Shown in pieces: positions 6,148 to 9,448 of a stretch of 9,448 nt of DNA. The DNA lies in NCBI GenBank assembly GCA_021296015.1, contig JAGWBG010000031.1:1-9448 (forward strand). The letters are read 5' to 3'. Numbering within the stretch: position 1 is the stretch's first letter; each line of letters opens with the position of its first letter. Position numbers and translations under genes: made by a program. The notes under the pieces were generated by a model that ran no database searches, was not told the origin of the DNA, and saw nothing but the letters and a program-made list of their open reading frames with translations. The DNA is from Dehalococcoidia bacterium (GTDB lineage: Bacteria > Chloroflexota > Dehalococcoidia > Lucifugimonadales > JAGWBF01).

Positions 6148-7176
6148 TTATGCGAGCTTCTCGGCGGTAATCAGGGCAAGATGAGTGGGGAGGGCAGTCA
6201 TCTTGGGGTTCCGAAACCCGGTGTCCTGAAGCCAGAAGGATACTTCTTCGCCGAAGCGGTCTCCTGCGCCGGGGTCAAAGGCTATGAGGACGTACATATC
6301 CATAAGGGTGTCCATGAACCTTCGTTCGGGGCTGTGGTCAACACGCATGAAGTCCTGGACTATGACCATGCCCCCGGGGGTAAGGGCATCGTACGCGCGC
6401 TTGAACAGACTGCGGCAGTCCTCCTCGGACTTTATAAGTACCACGCCGGAGATGAGGACCACGTCGCTATCCGTCCCCAGATTAAGCGTATTGAAGTCAC
6501 CCTCCACAAGGCTAATCTGGCCCTGCAAGCCCCGTTCCTCCACAAGCCCTCTGGCGATGCTCAAAGGCTCCTTCTGGTCTATCACCACCGAATGGAGACC
6601 GGGATTGGCACCACAAAGAGCGATGCTGTAGCTGGCGGCACCCCCGCCCAGGTCCAGCATCTTGCGCCTGCCCCGCAGGTCCACGTTCTGAACCAGATAA
6701 TAAGACTGACCGGCCTCGGCACGGTTGTGCTGGCCCATCATGTAGTCGGACCAGTAGGTGTTGGCATCCACATATCCCGACTCAAACGGCAGTGGAGACT
6801 TGCCCTCCTGGATAAGCTGGGCCAGGCGTCCCCAGGACTCCCAGTGGTTGGTGATATGGAGTATGAGGTCGCCCACATACTCCGGCTTGCCCTTGACCAG
6901 GAAGTAGGATGCTGCGCTGCTGTTGGTAAACTTGTCGCCCCTTTTCTCCAGCAAGCCCAGAACTACGCACGCGTCGAGGAACGCCTGAACGTATCGGGGA
7001 TTCCCGCAAACACCCTTTGCTACTTCGTTTGGGGAGAGGCTGTTATCCTCCAGGATGGCGAATACGCCCAGCTTGAGCCCGGCGCGCAGTATCGCTGAGC
7101 TCCAATAGCTGCGACTCATCTCGTTAAGGCGCTCTGAGTCCAGGTTAACAGGCGCCGGTCTCTCTGTATAAGACAC
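6148..7176 (-). CDS. SAM-dependent methyltransferase, O-methyltransferase (PF00891-type) family, leaderless GTG start
   Basis: A small-molecule methyltransferase with an N-terminal winged-helix dimerisation domain (about 15-95: YWSSAILRAGLKLGVFAIL) and a C-terminal Rossmann domain. SAM motif I is LDLGGG (174-179), the acidic ribose-binding residue is D200, then GDFN (226-229), and the post-motif LTPGGMVIVQDF. In plant-type O-methyltransferases the general-base His lies in an LHxxxDEDC-like stretch; here it reads VVLIKSEEDC, with Leu or Ile where His is expected, so chemistry or substrate may differ. Start choice: a perfect promoter overlaps the in-frame ATG at 7185, putting the transcription start at about 7177-7176, so the GTG at 7176 is the likely leaderless start (342 residues). 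A GTG at 7224 lies upstream of the promoter; ATG 7119 has no ribosome site. It leads the operon with the aminotransferase. The substrate is unknown. Confidence 0.82.
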   Translation of the reverse strand: MSYTERPAPVNLDSERLNEMSRSYWSSAILRAGLKLGVFAILEDNSLSPNEVAKGVCGNPRYVQAFLDACVVLGLLEKRGDKFTNSSAASYFLVKGKPEYVGDLILHITNHWESWGRLAQLIQEGKSPLPFESGYVDANTYWSDYMMGQHNRAEAGQSYYLVQNVDLRGRRKMLDLGGGAASYSIALCGANPGLHSVVIDQKEPLSIARGLVEERGLQGQISLVEGDFNTLNLGTDSDVVLISGVVLIKSEEDCRSLFKRAYDALTPGGMVIVQDFMRVDHSPERRFMDTLMDMYVLIAFDPGAGDRFGEEVSFWLQDTGFRNPKMTALPTHLALITAEKLA

Positions 7177-7183
7177 GAGCGCC

Positions 7184-7212
7184 ATTATATTCGTGACCTG
7201 GATTAGTGTCAA
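7184..7212 (-). promoter_or_regulatory. Perfect consensus sigma70 promoter for the methyltransferase-aminotransferase operon
   Basis: TTGACA (7212-7207), a 17-base spacer and TATAAT (7189-7184): all twelve bases match at ideal spacing. The -10 runs into ATG (TATAATG), and the GTG in the same frame lies eight bases further on, where transcription should begin. Such a strong promoter suggests high basal expression or a repressor not visible here. Confidence 0.85.
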
Positions 7213-7253
7213 ACCGACCGGCACGAACGCAAGTCAGCCGATGGTGTTATAGA

Positions 7254-7262
7254 TGGTATAAT
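7254..7262 (+). promoter_or_regulatory. Extended -10 promoter of hemQ
   Basis: TGGTATAAT, an extended -10 (TGn followed by a perfect TATAAT at 7257-7262). The hexamer 17 bases upstream (TCAGCC) is a poor -35, which an extended -10 can make up for. The leader would be about 30 bases, with AGGAGG at 7288-7293 before ATG 7299. It is divergent from the methyltransferase promoter; the two -10 elements are about 67 bases apart, so shared control is possible. Confidence 0.72.
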
Positions 7263-7298
7263 AGTCGGGTCATCCCGTACCATTTTCAGGAGGGACCC

Positions 7299-7994
7299 AT
7301 GGCCCAGGAAGCACAACGATACTTCGTCAAGTATACCTTCTTCAAGGTTGACCTTGAATGGCGGAGGCTGTCCCAGGGGGACAGAGAGAGGAGCAAGACG
7401 GAGTTCGCAGCAGTAGTGGACGAGTTTGACTCCCAGATAAGCATCAACAGCTATAGCTTGCTGGGCACAAGGGGGGACGTGGACTTCATGTTATGGAAGG
7501 TAAGCCCTTCCCTGGAGCTACTGGATGGACTGGCATCACAGATTAACCACACCGATCTTGGCAAGTACCTCCACACATCCCACTCATATCTGGCCATGAC
7601 CCGGCGTTCCCCCTATATTGACCATCATAGACATTCAGGCCAGGAAGGCGTCGGGGAGACCATGAGAACCATCGGGCGAGAGTACCTCTTTGTCTATCCC
7701 TTTGTGAAGACCCACGAATGGTATCAGCTGCCCAAAGAGGAAAGGCAGATGATTATGAGCGAGCATTTCGAGATGGGCCACCGCTTCCCTTCGGTGAAGA
7801 TAAGCACCAGCTATTCCTTTGGTCTGGACGATCAGGAGTTCGTGTTGGGCTTCGAGACGGATAGCCCCTCAGATTTCCTGGACCTCGTGATGAACCTGCG
7901 GGAGTCGAAGGCTCGCCCCTACACGGAGCGGGACACTCCCATCTTTACCTGTGTCCACAAGTCTCTGAAGGAGTGCCTGGACGGGCTGGGCTAG
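7299..7994 (+). CDS. hemQ: HemQ / chlorite-dismutase-family coproheme decarboxylase
   Basis: HemQ (ChdC) decarboxylates coproheme III to haem b with peroxide, the last step of the coproporphyrin-dependent pathway of monoderms. The protein has 231 residues, the family's normal size, in the duplicated ferredoxin-like fold. Matching from memory to Listeria HemQ: Tyr133 (FVYPFVK) fits the catalytic Tyr147, and His156 (MSEHFEMG) fits the proximal haem ligand His174. Position 169 (VKIST) is Ser where Firmicutes have Gln187 and true chlorite dismutases have Arg, so chlorite breakdown is unlikely. SYSFGLDDQEFVLGFETD is the family's C-terminal signature. The start is ATG 7299 with AGGAGG five bases upstream; in-frame codons further upstream cross the promoter and are rejected. 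Its TAG overlaps the TAG of the convergent dehydrogenase in a shared CTAG. A general haem-binding family member of other function remains possible. Confidence 0.88.
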   Translation: MAQEAQRYFVKYTFFKVDLEWRRLSQGDRERSKTEFAAVVDEFDSQISINSYSLLGTRGDVDFMLWKVSPSLELLDGLASQINHTDLGKYLHTSHSYLAMTRRSPYIDHHRHSGQEGVGETMRTIGREYLFVYPFVKTHEWYQLPKEERQMIMSEHFEMGHRFPSVKISTSYSFGLDDQEFVLGFETDSPSDFLDLVMNLRESKARPYTERDTPIFTCVHKSLKECLDGLG

Positions 7995-8959
7995 GCGCGG
8001 CCTTGGGCCAGCAGCTTGGTACAGGCATAAAGGGTCCGGGTATGGGGCATGGGGATACCCAACTTCTCGCCCAACTCTATCACTACCCCCACAACGCTCT
8101 CCAGCTCCAGGGGCCTTCCGGTCTCCAGGTCCTGAAGCATGGAGGTCTTATGGCTGCCCACTTTTTCGGCGCCCACCATACGCTGGTCTATGCTCACCGC
8201 AAGCTCCACCCCCAGGGCACGGGCCACGGCGTCGGCTTCAGCCATGGCCTCTCGCGCGACGGCTCCCGCCTCGGGATGTGTAGCCATCTCCACCAGGGTA
8301 GCCCCGGTGAGGGCGCTCATAGGATTGAAGACCGCGTTCCCCAGAAGCTTTACCCAGAGGTCGTGGCGTATCTGTCGCCGGATGGGGCACCTGAACCCCG
8401 CTCCGGCAAGGGCGCCTGACAGGCGCTTGCATCGTTCGCTCTGAGACCCGTCTAGCTCTCCGATGGCAAACCTGTTGCCTTCAATATGCTCAATCACACC
8501 CGGCTCAACGATTACAGCCGAGGGGTAGATTATGCACCCGATAATTCGGTGTGGTTCGATGGCATTGGCGATAACCCCGCCCGGGTCCACGCTCTCAAGG
8601 GAGGCCCCTTCCCAAGGCCCTCCATGACGCTGAAAATACCACCATGGTATGCCGTTTTGCGCGGAAACAACCGACGTCTCCCGGCCTAGCAGGGGGGCAA
8701 GCAATGGCGCTATCTCCGGGAGGCTGTGGGCCTTTACGGTGAGGAAGGCAAAGTCCACAGGGCCTATGGACTCAACATCGTCGGTGGCTGTGGGACGGGC
8801 CTCGAAATCACCTTCAGGGCTGCGGACGCGGACTCCGTGGTCCTGCATCGCCCTGAGGTGGGGGCCACGAGCGATGAGGTAAGCGTCCTCTCCTGCCTGG
8901 GATAGTTTGGCACCTAGGTAAGCGCCGATGGCGCCCGCACCCACGATGGCGAACCTCAT
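7991..8959 (-). CDS. panE: 2-dehydropantoate 2-reductase (ketopantoate reductase) family protein
   Basis: This NADPH-dependent enzyme would reduce ketopantoate to pantoate for coenzyme A synthesis. It has 322 residues: an N-terminal Rossmann domain with GAGAIG (7-12) and a helical C-terminal domain. The E. coli PanE active-site set, as I recall it, is all in place: Lys76 (TVKAH), Asn102 (AQNG), catalytic Lys204 with Asn208 and Asn212 (WVKLLGNAVFNP), Ser273 (KTSMLQDL) and Glu285 (GRPLELE). The spacing agrees (K204/N208/N212 mirror K176/N180/N184; S273/E285 mirror S244/E256). The start is ATG 8959, with GAGGAGA seven bases upstream. It lies 25 bases after an acyl-CoA synthetase gene, so one transcript is likely. 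Members of this family are often duplicated and can act on other 2-keto acids, so panE is a family-level name. Confidence 0.87.
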   Translation of the reverse strand: MRFAIVGAGAIGAYLGAKLSQAGEDAYLIARGPHLRAMQDHGVRVRSPEGDFEARPTATDDVESIGPVDFAFLTVKAHSLPEIAPLLAPLLGRETSVVSAQNGIPWWYFQRHGGPWEGASLESVDPGGVIANAIEPHRIIGCIIYPSAVIVEPGVIEHIEGNRFAIGELDGSQSERCKRLSGALAGAGFRCPIRRQIRHDLWVKLLGNAVFNPMSALTGATLVEMATHPEAGAVAREAMAEADAVARALGVELAVSIDQRMVGAEKVGSHKTSMLQDLETGRPLELESVVGVVIELGEKLGIPMPHTRTLYACTKLLAQGRA

Positions 8960-8984
8960 GGACACGTCTCCTCTGGGGACTGGA

Positions 8985-9448
8985 CTACACGGGCACTTTG
9001 ACTCTGGAGGGCTTGCCTGACTCACCGGCAACAGTCTCAGCAACCAGACAACGCTGTATCTTACCCGTGGCCGTTAGCGGGATGGCTTCTACTATGTGAA
9101 TCACTTTGGGGCACTTGAACTCTGCCAGGCGCGTCCGGCAGTGGGCCACTAGGTCCGACTGGCTTACCTGCTCACGAAGCACCACCACCGCCGAAGGCTC
9201 TTCGCCATGGACCGAATCGGGAACACCAAAGGCCACGGCCTCGGCCACCGCCGGATGGGCCATCAACACCTCGTCTATCTCACAAGGAGAGACCTTTTCT
9301 CCGCTCCGATTGATTAGTTCTTTTAATCGCCCTACCAGGGTCAAGTTGCCTTCCGAGTCTATTATACCTTCATCGCCAGTACGAAACCACCCGTTGGTGA
9401 AGGATGCGATATTGGCTTCGGGATTGTTCACATATCCTTGGGTAACGT
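8985..9448 (-). CDS. Acyl-CoA synthetase / AMP-dependent ligase, C-terminal part (5' end beyond window)
   Basis: The C-terminal end of an ANL-superfamily enzyme that activates a carboxylic acid with ATP and joins it to CoA. The frame is open to the right edge; the visible part starts VTQGYVNNPEANI, so GTG 9431 is internal. Motifs in order: GWFRTGD (A8 region), the hinge GRLKELINRSGEKVSPCEID, and near the end PLTATGKIQRCLV, whose Lys is the catalytic and acetylatable residue. The core adenylate-binding domain lies outside the window, so the substrate cannot be told; INRSGEKVSPCEID resembles fatty-acid or oxalate/CoA-ligase types more than acetyl-CoA synthetase. The gene ends 25 bases before the ketopantoate-reductase-type gene and shares its strand, suggesting an operon of acyl-CoA metabolism. 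Confidence 0.9.
   Translation of the reverse strand, partial: VTQGYVNNPEANIASFTNGWFRTGDEGIIDSEGNLTLVGRLKELINRSGEKVSPCEIDEVLMAHPAVAEAVAFGVPDSVHGEEPSAVVVLREQVSQSDLVAHCRTRLAEFKCPKVIHIVEAIPLTATGKIQRCLVAETVAGESGKPSRVKVPV

Noticed and set aside
6181..7098. 305-codon open frame on the plus strand opposite the methyltransferase.
   Set aside because: The minus-strand frame carries clear SAM motifs and a promoter; the plus-strand frame has neither and arises from high-GC third positions.
1..9448. CRISPR arrays, tRNA or rRNA genes, insertion sequences, attachment sites.
   Set aside because: No direct-repeat series, cloverleaf, transposase or terminal repeats were seen by eye on either strand.

Overview
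The window suggests a bacterial chromosome of moderately high GC, plausibly an uncultured Chloroflexota (Dehalococcoidia/SAR202-like) or a similar free-living heterotroph. This rests on gene content and the apparent mix of leaderless and Shine-Dalgarno starts; no rRNA or other marker is present, so the taxonomy is an inference.

Layout. (1) 1-2162, plus strand: the 3' part of a HEPN-STAND NTPase, an NLR-like gene of the kind found in phage defence. Its base composition is visibly more AT-rich than the rest, so it looks acquired. (2) 2277-2645, minus: a small unrecognised gene interrupted by one in-frame TAG. (3) 2654-4501, minus: a siroheme/[4Fe-4S] assimilatory sulfite reductase. (4) 4502-4687, minus: its regulatory leader. 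(5) 4738-7176, minus: a two-gene operon of a SAM-dependent methyltransferase and a class III aminotransferase of the beta-amino-acid type, expressed from a perfect consensus promoter. (6) 7299-7994, plus: a HemQ/chlorite-dismutase-family protein, divergent from that operon. (7) 7991-9448, minus: the end of an acyl-CoA synthetase followed by a ketopantoate-reductase-type dehydrogenase.

The most notable find is the sulfite reductase leader. It has a promoter (TTGACA, 17-base spacer, TAGACT) and a nearly leaderless 16-codon peptide, MRFEDDLFHLCMCPLN, with a Cys-Met-Cys run. Next come a hairpin with the peptide's stop codon at its loop/stem junction, an antiterminator pairing that competes with that hairpin, and a 13-bp terminator followed by a T-rich tract. 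The Shine-Dalgarno and GTG start of the reductase lie just beyond. Together these are all the parts of a ribosome-mediated attenuator sensing cysteine/methionine supply, placed in front of the enzyme that makes sulfide for their synthesis.

Other points of interest are the interrupted gene, the probable leaderless GTG start of the methyltransferase, and that enzyme's missing catalytic histidine. The HemQ homologue also has a serine at the distal-pocket position.
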